NCBI GenBank assembly: GCA_900538385.1
Contig: UWSO01000023.1
Coordinates: 1-34,035 of the forward strand
Length of the DNA stretch: 34,035 nt
From: an uncultured Porphyromonas sp.
GTDB taxonomy: Bacteria > Bacteroidota > Bacteroidia > Bacteroidales > Porphyromonadaceae
Direction: 5' to 3'
This document shows, in pieces, positions 1 to 7,440 of the stretch. The notes beneath the pieces were generated by a model that worked only from the letters and a program-made list of their open reading frames with translations, had not been told where the DNA came from and did not search any database. A program made the position numbers and the translations under genes. Numbering within the stretch: the first letter of the stretch is position 1; every line of letters begins with the position of its first letter.

Positions 1-1
1 T

Positions 2-40
2 GAAGTCATCAAAAACATCATTCTTGAGAAATTGCATTAG
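2..40 (+). CDS. Possible C-terminal end of an upstream gene (partial)
   Basis: Reading from base 2 gives twelve codons (EVIKNIILEKLH) and then a TAG stop at 38-40. This could be the tail of a gene that starts before the window. The stretch is far too short to identify, and an open frame this short can occur by chance. It is listed only because the intergenic promoter-like boxes begin just after it. Confidence 0.25.
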   Translation, partial: EVIKNIILEKLH

Positions 41-67
41 CGGGTGGAATGTACGCTCTCGTTACGC

Positions 68-97
68 TTTGTAAGTCTAAAGAAAGCATTACCTTTG
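68..97 (+). promoter_or_regulatory. Bacteroidota-type promoter upstream of ybeY
   Basis: A TTTG (68-71) and a TACCTTTG (90-97) are separated by 18 bases. They match the -33 TTTG / -7 TAnnTTTG pattern used by the primary sigma factor of Bacteroidota. Transcription would start near 103-106 and leave a leader of about 80 bases before ybeY. This is the best two-box promoter in the window and probably drives the ybeY-panC run. Confidence 0.5.
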
Positions 98-182
98 CAA
101 TACTATGCGAGACTGCCAAAGTCAACAGCCTCACAAGATTGCAAGCAATGCCTGCATGCAGATAGATTTATAGAGACGAGAT

Positions 183-710
183 ATGCAATTTAACTACTAT
201 TCGGACAACGAACTGTTGATGCCACCGATTAGGCGACAAATCGCCAACCGTTGGATGCGTCGTGTATGCGAGGAGATGAATCGCACGGTCGGGGAGATTA
301 ACTTTCAGTACACTGATGATGAGGGTATCTTGAGAGCAAATAAAGCATTTCTCCAGCATGATTACTACACAGATGTCATAACCTTCCCTAGAGAGAGTGA
401 GCAGGAGGGCGACGATGCAATCTATGGCGATATACTCATTAGCATCGACACTGTCGCAACAAATGCGCAGGAGCTGGGTGTGCCGTTCAAGCAGGAGCTG
501 TACCGTGTGATGATACATGGCATCTTGCACCTCTTGGGCATCGATGATCAGACGGACTCCGAGCGGGAGCTGATGCATATGGCTGAGGACAGAGCACTCA
601 TGCAGCTGGAAGAGATGCTAGAGGGTCGCGACTACTTTCGTGAGCAGGGCGGAGCGAGGTTCTTCAAATATGTCGATAAGGTGTGCGCCGAAGACAGGGC
701 TGCAAACTAA
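183..710 (+). CDS. ybeY: Endoribonuclease YbeY (rRNA maturation factor)
   Basis: YbeY is a metal-dependent single-strand endoribonuclease needed for 16S rRNA 3'-end maturation and ribosome quality control. At 175 aa it is slightly longer than usual (about 150) because of a C-terminal extension after residue 145. The UPF0054 signature is seen as HGILHLLGIDDQ, with H112 and H116 as metal ligands. The third ligand, normally His, is Asp122. I recall that Bacteroidota YbeY proteins often vary here, so this need not mean loss of activity. The upstream TYTDVITFP-type segment (YYTDVITFPRES) is also typical. It is the first gene of a tight plus-strand run; tsaD begins 17 bases after its stop. Confidence 0.93.
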   Translation: MQFNYYSDNELLMPPIRRQIANRWMRRVCEEMNRTVGEINFQYTDDEGILRANKAFLQHDYYTDVITFPRESEQEGDDAIYGDILISIDTVATNAQELGVPFKQELYRVMIHGILHLLGIDDQTDSERELMHMAEDRALMQLEEMLEGRDYFREQGGARFFKYVDKVCAEDRAAN

Positions 711-727
711 TCTTACGATAAAGCATC

Positions 728-1756
728 ATGACATCTTCATCTTCTCTAATCTTAGGTATCGAGAGCTCGTGCGACGATACCTCGGCAGCTGTGCTACGGG
801 GTGGACTACTCTGTAGCAATGTGATCGCGAGTCAAGAGGTACACAGCAAGTATGGAGGCGTGGTGCCCGAGCTGGCTTCACGAGCTCACCTACAGAACAT
901 CGTCCCCGTCGTTCAGCAGGCGGTAGCACGGGCTGGTGTCACGCTAGCCGATCTAGATGCTATCGCCTACACACGCGGTCCAGGGCTTCTCGGGTCGCTC
1001 ATCGTCGGGACCAACTTTGCCAAGGGGCTGAGCTTAGCGCTACAGATCCCACTCGTCGAGGTCAATCACCTGCAGGCACACGTTCTCGCACACTTCATCG
1101 CTAAGCCTGAGGAGCCACATACACCACCGCCATTTCCATACCTATGCCTACTCGTCTCGGGAGGTAACTCACAGATCGTACAGGTCAATGCACCTGATGA
1201 TATGCGCATACTGGGGCAGACGATTGACGATGCCGCTGGCGAAGCCTTTGACAAGTGCGCCAAGGTGATGGGTCTCGGCTACCCAGGGGGACCGATCGTC
1301 AATAAGCTCGCCAATGAGGGTGACGCTGAGCGTTTTCACTTTAGTAAGCCACAGGTGCCAGGGCTGGACTACAGCTTTAGCGGGCTGAAGACCTCTTTCC
1401 TCTACACCCTACGAGATGAACTTGCCAAGGATGCTGACTTTGTTGCGAAAAACAAAGCGGACCTCTGCGCTTCACTTCAAAAGACGGTCATCGACATCCT
1501 CATGAGCAAGCTACTACGCGCCAGCAAGGAGACAGGTATCAAGCACATCGCAGTGGCTGGTGGTGTCTCGGCCAATACGGGTCTGCGTGACGCTTACCAC
1601 ACTTATGCTGAGCGATACGGCTGGCAGGTCTACATACCACCCTTTGCCTTTACGACAGACAATGCCGCTATGGTCGCCATGGCGGGAAGCTTTGCCTATG
1701 AGCGAGGAGCGTACGGATCCATAGATGCCGTCCCCTTTGCCAAGACAACCATCTAA
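728..1756 (+). CDS. tsaD: tRNA N6-adenosine threonylcarbamoyltransferase TsaD
   Basis: TsaD transfers the threonylcarbamoyl group to A37 of ANN-decoding tRNAs, working with TsaB, TsaC and TsaE in the cytoplasm. At 342 aa it has the usual length. The ASKHA-fold ATP/metal motifs are clear: the opening LGIESSCDDTSAA, the metal-binding HLQAH (H114, H118), LVSGGNSQIV, GEAFDKCAKVMGLGYPGGP, and the late AGGVSANTGLR. The ATG at 728 follows ybeY by 17 bases. cinA begins 10 bases after its stop, so co-transcription with both neighbours is likely. Confidence 0.96.
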   Translation: MTSSSSLILGIESSCDDTSAAVLRGGLLCSNVIASQEVHSKYGGVVPELASRAHLQNIVPVVQQAVARAGVTLADLDAIAYTRGPGLLGSLIVGTNFAKGLSLALQIPLVEVNHLQAHVLAHFIAKPEEPHTPPPFPYLCLLVSGGNSQIVQVNAPDDMRILGQTIDDAAGEAFDKCAKVMGLGYPGGPIVNKLANEGDAERFHFSKPQVPGLDYSFSGLKTSFLYTLRDELAKDADFVAKNKADLCASLQKTVIDILMSKLLRASKETGIKHIAVAGGVSANTGLRDAYHTYAERYGWQVYIPPFAFTTDNAAMVAMAGSFAYERGAYGSIDAVPFAKTTI

Positions 1757-1766
1757 TCCACACCTT

Positions 1767-2258
1767 ATGCTGACACCTCAGACGACAGAAGAGCAGCTAC
1801 AGCGTCTCATCGCACACTGGTTAGAGCAGCATGAGACCGTCTCGACCTGCGAGAGCTGTACGGGAGGCTATATAGCGAGTCAGCTCACGTCGCATGCGGG
1901 CAGTTCGCACTGGTTCCAGGGAGCCCTCGTGACTTATCAGATAGAGCTCAAGGAGAGGCTAGCCTACGTGCCAGCCGCCACCATCGAGCAGTATGGCGTC
2001 GTGAGCCGAGAGGTCGCTGAGGCGATGGCTAGCGGAGCGCGTCAAGCTTGTCGTAGCACCATCGGCATAGCAACTACAGGCGTGGCAGGACCAGCCGGCG
2101 GTACGGCTGAGACACCTGTCGGGACCGTCTGCATCGCTATAGCGTCACCTAGGGGCATTTACTCAGCACGCTTGCAGTTCTCAGGCTCTCGACAAGAGAT
2201 CATACGACAGACCTATGGCGAAGTGATCGATCGGCTCTACCAATTGACACTACACTAA
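1767..2258 (+). CDS. CinA C-terminal-type nicotinamide-nucleotide amidohydrolase
   Basis: This is the stand-alone PncC/YgaD form of the CinA C-terminal domain. The family deamidates nicotinamide mononucleotide in the pyridine-nucleotide salvage cycle. The motif run TCESCTGGYIASQLT, FQGALVTYQ, VSREVAEAMASGAR and TTGVAGPAGGT is diagnostic. I place the start at ATG 1767, giving 163 aa and a 10-base gap after tsaD. An in-frame ATG at 1725 would overlap tsaD by about 30 bases and add a Pro-rich leader that the family lacks. The N-terminal MoCF-like domain of full-length CinA is absent, so it is better thought of as pncC than cinA. Confidence 0.9.
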   Translation: MLTPQTTEEQLQRLIAHWLEQHETVSTCESCTGGYIASQLTSHAGSSHWFQGALVTYQIELKERLAYVPAATIEQYGVVSREVAEAMASGARQACRSTIGIATTGVAGPAGGTAETPVGTVCIAIASPRGIYSARLQFSGSRQEIIRQTYGEVIDRLYQLTLH

Positions 2259-2294
2259 CCCTTTTTCACTATCACACGCAACGAATAGACTACA

Positions 2295-3710
2295 ATGAAG
2301 CGACTATACCACACCACCTTGCTAGTTATCCTAGCACTTTGCTCCTTTGCCCTGACCGTGCAAGCTCAGAAAGCTTACGTCGGTCTGGAGTATCAGTTGA
2401 GCTACAACGACAACTGGGGAGCCAATCGCCCTGTCATCCTAACCGTCTATCCCAACAGCCCCGCTGCGCAAGCTGGACTACGAGGTGGCGACATCATCGA
2501 GGCTATCAATGGACGAGAGACCCACACTATGCCTGAGGAGGAGATGATACGCCTGCTGCAAGGTGCGGGGGGCGCCTCTGTCGATCTGCTCGTTTCTAAC
2601 TTTGCATACCATCGTGTGGAGCGTCATCTCAAGCCGATCGCTCAGCCTGCCGATGCGCTCACGGAGCGTGACATAGCTCATGCCTTTGGTATGTATAGCC
2701 TGGAGGACGAGTCCGATATATTGATCTCTTACCCCATCAGCTCAGGCACGGAGGGCAAGACAGACTTGATCAACTATGAGACCTTCGGCTTCGTGCGAAC
2801 CAATAAGCAATACACCAATCGGGACGTCCTCATTGAACAGCAGATTACCGAGGCGCTACAAGCTAAGGGGCTCACCTATGATCAAAAGAATCCTGACCTC
2901 CTCGTAGATACTTACTATAGTATCTCCGAAAACGGGACCTACGACGCTGCTGCAGCTCGTCGCTCTGCCGTGCAAACGTCGCTACGCATCGACCCCAAGG
3001 CGCATAAGCTCGTCGAGCTACCAATCCTTCCTATGGGGAGCAACAAGTCGCTGGCTCGCTTTTATCTTAAGTTTGGCATCACCATATACAGTGGTGTCAA
3101 CGAGCACAAGATGCTATGGACGAGCGAAGCCGAGGAGCTACTCTCTGACGACTATACGCTGACCGACTACACTGCCCTGACGGTGCCTGTGATGCTCTTG
3201 CAGTTTCCCTTCACGCGCTACTTCAATTCGCTCGTCGTGCGCTTTGCCACTCACAGACACCTGTCGCTAGGCATCAACTATCAGGCAAACAACATCTCAA
3301 CCATCCACTCGCTACCGCTGCACTCTCCTGCTGCCGAGGCGGGACTACGTGCTGGTGACGAGATTATTGCCATCAATGGTCGCCATCTAGGCACTGCAGA
3401 CGAACTCTCTAAGGGTTATCTAGCATTTGTCAAGAAGAGCATGGCCTGTCGCACACTGGAGCTACCTTTTGCGATTAAAAATGGACCAACCAATTGTCGC
3501 TATTGGGATTCGGAGGACTATGCTCGAGTCGCTAAACTACTCGACAAGGATAAGTACTTCGGGGGCTTTAGCTACCTCTTCGCGTTCAACCCCTGGATCA
3601 CGACAGCTCCCCGCACAGGTGTCACCATCGATTACCTGCGTGACGGTGTGATGCTGCGTGTCGTCGTAGAGCCTAAGCTACAGGAGTCTTGCTACGTGAC
3701 GCTTGAGTAG
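2295..3710 (+). CDS. Secreted protein with two PDZ domains flanking a DUF4136-like domain
   Basis: The 471-aa product starts with a signal peptide (about residues 1-25, ending VQAQ) and so is exported. A first PDZ domain covers roughly 28-105, with the ligand-groove region AYVGLEYQLS and the core SPAAQAGLRGGDIIEAINGRE. The middle (about 140-315) resembles DUF4136 proteins, with a DLLVDTYYSI segment and alternating strands. A second PDZ follows at about 325-400 (SPAAEAGLRAGDEIIAINGR). No serine protease triad is visible, so it is not an HtrA/DegQ. A binding or scaffold role in the periplasm or at the outer membrane is an inference; I know of no assigned function. The gene sits in the ybeY-panC run, 36 bases after cinA. 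Confidence 0.8.
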   Translation: MKRLYHTTLLVILALCSFALTVQAQKAYVGLEYQLSYNDNWGANRPVILTVYPNSPAAQAGLRGGDIIEAINGRETHTMPEEEMIRLLQGAGGASVDLLVSNFAYHRVERHLKPIAQPADALTERDIAHAFGMYSLEDESDILISYPISSGTEGKTDLINYETFGFVRTNKQYTNRDVLIEQQITEALQAKGLTYDQKNPDLLVDTYYSISENGTYDAAAARRSAVQTSLRIDPKAHKLVELPILPMGSNKSLARFYLKFGITIYSGVNEHKMLWTSEAEELLSDDYTLTDYTALTVPVMLLQFPFTRYFNSLVVRFATHRHLSLGINYQANNISTIHSLPLHSPAAEAGLRAGDEIIAINGRHLGTADELSKGYLAFVKKSMACRTLELPFAIKNGPTNCRYWDSEDYARVAKLLDKDKYFGGFSYLFAFNPWITTAPRTGVTIDYLRDGVMLRVVVEPKLQESCYVTLE

Positions 3711-3742
3711 TATCGCAAAACTAATCAGAGGATCGAGAGAGT

Positions 3743-5020
3743 ATGTGTGACAAGCCCCATACGCAGCACTGGGTCGATATAGATATTAACGACTACGACT
3801 ACCCGCTTCCCGACGAGCGTATCGCAGCGCATCCGCTGGCGGAGCGTGACCGGTGCCGGCTCCTCCTGAGCGATGCCACGGGGAGGCTGGAGGATCACAC
3901 CTTTGCCGAGCTGCCACACCTGCTCCCGCCTCATGCGCTCCTCATTCGCAATAATACGCGAGTTATCAAGGCGCGAATTTTCTTTGTCAAAGCCACGGGA
4001 GCCCGCATCGAGATACTCTGCTTAGACCCATACAGACCTGTCAGCTATGAGGAGAGCCTTGCCTCGCTCGGTGCATGCTCCTGGCACTGCCTTGTGGGCA
4101 ATTCGAAGAAGTGGCGCCCCGAGCAGACCATCGCTTGCACGCTACCATTAGCTGGCGGACAAAGCATCACGCTACAAGCGAATAGGGAGGCGGAAACGCC
4201 AGACGTAGTTACCTTCAGCTGGAGTGACGAGACCAAGAGCTTTGGCGAGATACTAGAGCTGTGTGGCCAGCTACCCATTCCCCCCTATCTCAATCGAGAG
4301 ACTGAGAGCAGCGATCTTACCGACTATCAGACCGTCTACGCTCGTATAGAGGGCTCCGTGGCAGCGCCGACAGCGGGACTACACTTCACGCCAGAGCTCG
4401 ATGACAGGCTCCTAGCGGAGGGGCATCGCATCACCGAGCTAACGCTCCATGTCGGTGCGGGAACCTTCCTACCAGTCAAGGGTCATCAGGTCGCTGATCA
4501 TCAGATGCACAGTGAGTATTGTAGTGTGCCGACCGCAACCTTGGAGACACTACTAGAGCATATCGACAGCCCCTTTGTACCCATTGGGACAACCTCTGTA
4601 CGCACCTTGGAGAGCCTCTACTGGTATGCCGTTGCTTTGCAGCAAGCAGAGCAAGAGGGTGGGGAAGTGGCAGAGCCTTTTCACCTAGATCAGTGGTATA
4701 GCTATCGTATGCGTCAGAGCTGTGGTGCAGCGTTGCCGTCACGTTATGAGGCTCTGGAGATCTTGCTCCGCTATGCTCGCCATAGGGGGCTTGATCGGCT
4801 TACCTTCTCCACCGCACTACTCATTGCCCCAGGCTATCAATATCAGATGGTAGACATCCTGGTGACCAACTTTCACCAACCGAAGAGCACGCTCCTGCTG
4901 CTCGTCTCGGCACTCATCGGCCCCCACTGGCGTGCGCTCTACGAGTATGCCCTCGCTGATGCGCAGTACCGCTTCCTCAGCTATGGCGATGCCTGCCTGC
5001 TCTACCGACAAGAGCTATAA
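3743..5020 (+). CDS. queA: S-adenosylmethionine:tRNA ribosyltransferase-isomerase QueA
   Basis: QueA adds the ribosyl part of S-adenosylmethionine to preQ1-tRNA, making epoxyqueuosine at position 34. Family motifs are plain: DYPLPDERIAAHPL near the start, LLIRNNTRVIKARI, the core PTAGLHFTPELDDRLLAEGHRITELTLHVGAGTFLPVK, PIGTTSVRTLESLYW, and the C-terminal TNFHQPKSTLLLLVSALIG. At 425 aa it is longer than E. coli QueA (about 356). The extra length lies in a variable segment around residues 290-345 and in the substrate domain near 85-165; I recall such insertions from Bacteroidota. The start at ATG 3743 is 32 bases after the PDZ gene. Confidence 0.95.
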   Translation: MCDKPHTQHWVDIDINDYDYPLPDERIAAHPLAERDRCRLLLSDATGRLEDHTFAELPHLLPPHALLIRNNTRVIKARIFFVKATGARIEILCLDPYRPVSYEESLASLGACSWHCLVGNSKKWRPEQTIACTLPLAGGQSITLQANREAETPDVVTFSWSDETKSFGEILELCGQLPIPPYLNRETESSDLTDYQTVYARIEGSVAAPTAGLHFTPELDDRLLAEGHRITELTLHVGAGTFLPVKGHQVADHQMHSEYCSVPTATLETLLEHIDSPFVPIGTTSVRTLESLYWYAVALQQAEQEGGEVAEPFHLDQWYSYRMRQSCGAALPSRYEALEILLRYARHRGLDRLTFSTALLIAPGYQYQMVDILVTNFHQPKSTLLLLVSALIGPHWRALYEYALADAQYRFLSYGDACLLYRQEL

Positions 5021-5064
5021 ATAGAAATCAAATCATACACACCCTTTCAGTATATCACACTCAA

Positions 5065-5925
5065 ATGAAAGTCATTACAACGGTTGCTGCGCTACAGCAA
5101 GAACTCTCTAGGCTACGCCAGGAGAACCCCTCAGCCCGTGTAGGGCTAGTGCCTACTATGGGTGCCCTGCATGCTGGACACCTAAGCTTAGTGGCAGCTG
5201 CTAGAAAGCAATACGACATCGTCGTCGTATCCGTATTTGTCAATCCTACGCAGTTCAACAACCCCGAAGACCTGCGTACTTATCCCCGCAAGCCTGAGGA
5301 GGACCTGGCGCGCCTGCGTGATGCTCAGGTAGATATCGCCTTCCTGCCCACCGTCGAGGAGATGTATCCCGAGGCGGACACACGTCAGTTTGACTTCGGC
5401 TTCCTCGGAGAGACTATGGAGGGAGCGCATCGTCCAGGACACTTCAACGGAGTAGCGCAGATCGTGAGCAAGCTCTTCATGCTCGTGCAGCCCGATGGTG
5501 CCTTCTTTGGCGAGAAGGACTTCCAGCAGATAGCTATAGTTCGGGAGATGGTTCGCCAGCTCGCTCTGCCCGTAGAGATACACAGCTGTCCCATCATCCG
5601 CGAGGCTGACGGACTAGCCCTGAGCAGCCGTAACCTCCTCCTGACCAGCGAGCAGCGTGACGTAGCGCCTCGCATCCACGACACACTCGTAGCTAGCCAA
5701 GAGCTCGTCCCGGCGCACACACCTCTTGAAGTCGTCGACTTCGTCGTCTCACGCCTCGCAGAGCATCCGCTCCTGCGTCCTGAGTACTATCAGATCGTCG
5801 ACGGCAAGACGCTTCGACCCCTCGAGTCGTGGGCTGATAGCAGCGATCCCGTCGGCTGCATTGTCTGCTACTGCGGCGAGGTTCGTCTCATTGACAACAT
5901 CCACTACAAGACCTCAGCCAACTAG
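5065..5925 (+). CDS. panC: Pantothenate synthetase PanC
   Basis: PanC joins pantoate to beta-alanine with ATP to make pantothenate, the precursor of coenzyme A. The 286-aa product has the expected length. It shows the nucleotidyltransferase HIGH-type motif in PTMGALHAGHLSLV, the pantoate-binding VSVFVNPTQFNN, the GEKDFQQ loop, and the KMSKS-like stretch around LALSSRN. It is the last gene of the first plus-strand cluster and is followed directly by a strong hairpin terminator. No panB or panD lies in the window. Confidence 0.96.
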   Translation: MKVITTVAALQQELSRLRQENPSARVGLVPTMGALHAGHLSLVAAARKQYDIVVVSVFVNPTQFNNPEDLRTYPRKPEEDLARLRDAQVDIAFLPTVEEMYPEADTRQFDFGFLGETMEGAHRPGHFNGVAQIVSKLFMLVQPDGAFFGEKDFQQIAIVREMVRQLALPVEIHSCPIIREADGLALSSRNLLLTSEQRDVAPRIHDTLVASQELVPAHTPLEVVDFVVSRLAEHPLLRPEYYQIVDGKTLRPLESWADSSDPVGCIVCYCGEVRLIDNIHYKTSAN

Positions 5926-5950
5926 CTGATCGATCCACAAACATATCGAT

Positions 5951-5985
5951 AAAAGGGGCGGACCTCATAAGGTTCGCCCCTTTTT
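5951..5985 (+). terminator. Intrinsic terminator after panC
   Basis: AAAAGGGGCG (5951-5960) pairs with CGCCCCTTTT. The stem continues inward through ACC/GGT, and a run of five T follows. This is a textbook rho-independent terminator that closes the ybeY-panC cluster 25 bases after the panC stop. Confidence 0.9.
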
Positions 5986-6025
5986 AAGTGCACTCTCTTG
6001 ACCTAACTATCAGTGCCACCTAGAA

Positions 6026-6061
6026 GAAACTCTAGTTTCATACGGAAGAAACTAGAGTTTC
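6026..6061. repeat. Perfect inverted repeat between convergent operons
   Basis: GAAACTCTAGTTTC (6026-6039) and GAAACTAGAGTTTC (6048-6061) are exact reverse complements separated by 8 bases. Each arm is itself nearly palindromic and carries the GAAG-AAAC / GTTTC wording that also occurs in the 21-bp repeat arrays at 16.7 and 28.4 kb. It lies between the panC terminator and the porN terminator. It may be a solo member of the same intergenic repeat family; this is inference. Confidence 0.65.
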
Positions 6062-6085
6062 AAATAGAGGGGTAGGGCGACTGGA

Positions 6086-6124
6086 TAAAGAAAGGGCTGA
6101 GTCCGCTGTGATGGACCCAGCCCT
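6086..6124 (-). terminator. Intrinsic terminator after porN
   Basis: AGGGCTGaGTCC (6093-6104) pairs with GGACcCAGCCCT (6113-6124) as a stem with one mismatch and an 8-base loop. On the minus strand a T-rich tail (TTCTTTAT) follows. It ends the por operon about 33 bases after the porN stop. Confidence 0.8.
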
Positions 6125-6156
6125 CTGTGGATGGTTGGTTGCTTAGTAGCCTTTGG

Positions 6157-7383
6157 CTAGAAGCGATTGCGCACGGAGCGTGTGGAGCTGCTCTTGGATT
6201 GCTTCGGTTGCTCGGTTTTGGCTGCTTTTGGGGTAGCCTTCTTAGCACGCTTTTTGTTCGAGCGGCTCTTTTTCTTTGCCTTGGTGGCTTTTGTAGCTTT
6301 GCGCTGGTTGCTCTTGCCCTCGCGGAGCTCTTGTGCGCGACGGGCACGGGCGGTGTCGAGCTGCGAATCGTCCTCACTGTCACGCGCCTCCTGGAGGTCG
6401 TCGTCGCTTGCGGCAGGGGTGGTGTACTCGGTGCCGTAGAGACTCTCCTCAAACTGCTGTAGCTCGCCCTCGATCTGGTTGCTGAAGGCTTGACGAGCAG
6501 CCATCGCTGTCGAGTCGCTCATCTCGCTATTGAGCTCGGCGGTCTCACCGCCTAGCGTCATCGAGATCTGTCCGCGATACAGGTTGAGACTGAAAAAATC
6601 GTCCATCGTGGCGGTCGTGGCGTTGTTCTTGGTCGAGAGCATGACAGGTTGCTGCGAGAGGTAGGGCTGCAGGTCGGAGTACTTGACCCAGAAGAGCGGT
6701 ATGCGTACGCTACCCTCCATCGATATCTCGTCGTCCATCACGGGGCAGATAGCTACGATCTGACTGCTCACGTCGCTGGTCTTGACATCATAGTAGTACT
6801 CCTCCTTGACGTAGTAGCTACGGATGGACTGTGTGGGGATGTCTACTGGGAGAATCTTGAAGGCGCGGTTGCCTGTCTGGCTAGGGTCTTTGTCATACAC
6901 GATGCCAAAGCGGTCGAGGAAGTCCTCGAAGCGCAGCTGTCGCTCTGGAGTTAGGTTTTCGTAGCCTAGGTCTTCGTACTCATAGACGGTGAGGCTCCCC
7001 TCGTTGAAGCGTTTGAAAAGAAGCGAGAAGAGGCTCTGCAACTTTCCCGACGGACGTACAGGACGGAAGATCGGGGCATTGGCGAGGCTGTCTATCGAGA
7101 GCTGTCGGTAGACTACTCGGCGCCAGGGGGCTGCCTCGGTATCCTTGACCTGCTGGTCGGCGTAGTTCTTGGCGCGCATGGAGATACCGTTGGTCTGTGT
7201 CTCCAGCTCCTGCTCTTTTCTATCGCGTCGCTGACGTGCCGTGGGGCGCTGGCGTGGCAGCTCCGTGGCGACTTGTGTCGAGTCGGTCGGGGTAGCGGAG
7301 AGCGGGTCGAAGTTTTGCGCCTCAGCGGTCAGTGTGAGCGTGAGGGCAAGGAGTACTATGAGTAGAGACTGAATGCGTTGCAT
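6157..7383 (-). CDS. porN: Type IX secretion system periplasmic ring subunit PorN/GldN
   Basis: PorN with the lipoprotein PorK forms a large periplasmic ring under the outer membrane, part of the type IX secretion system (GldN in gliding relatives). The signal peptide is residues 1-22, ending AEAQ. The GldN core spans about 75-300 and includes the DYPT-like IPTQSIRSYYVKEEYYYD and PLFWVKYSDLQPYLS segments. Position as the last gene after porP-K-L-M confirms the call. The last 75 or so residues are unusual: a stretch rich in Lys, Arg and Ala (KKKSRSNKKRAKKATPKAAK) that makes the protein 408 aa long, longer than I expect for the family. The gap to porM is 57 bases. Confidence 0.92.
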   Translation of the reverse strand: MQRIQSLLIVLLALTLTLTAEAQNFDPLSATPTDSTQVATELPRQRPTARQRRDRKEQELETQTNGISMRAKNYADQQVKDTEAAPWRRVVYRQLSIDSLANAPIFRPVRPSGKLQSLFSLLFKRFNEGSLTVYEYEDLGYENLTPERQLRFEDFLDRFGIVYDKDPSQTGNRAFKILPVDIPTQSIRSYYVKEEYYYDVKTSDVSSQIVAICPVMDDEISMEGSVRIPLFWVKYSDLQPYLSQQPVMLSTKNNATTATMDDFFSLNLYRGQISMTLGGETAELNSEMSDSTAMAARQAFSNQIEGELQQFEESLYGTEYTTPAASDDDLQEARDSEDDSQLDTARARRAQELREGKSNQRKATKATKAKKKSRSNKKRAKKATPKAAKTEQPKQSKSSSTRSVRNRF

Positions 7384-7440
7384 AGTATAGTGGGAATGGG
7401 TCTATTCTTAAAAATGGGTCTATTCTTAAAGCTGTGAAGA

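Noticed and set aside
1725..1766. Longer start for the CinA-type protein
   Set aside because: It overlaps tsaD and adds a proline-rich leader not expected in the family; ATG 1767 fits spacing and length.
5188..5583. A 131-codon minus-strand frame within panC
   Set aside because: It is a shadow of the panC codons on the other strand with no family resemblance.
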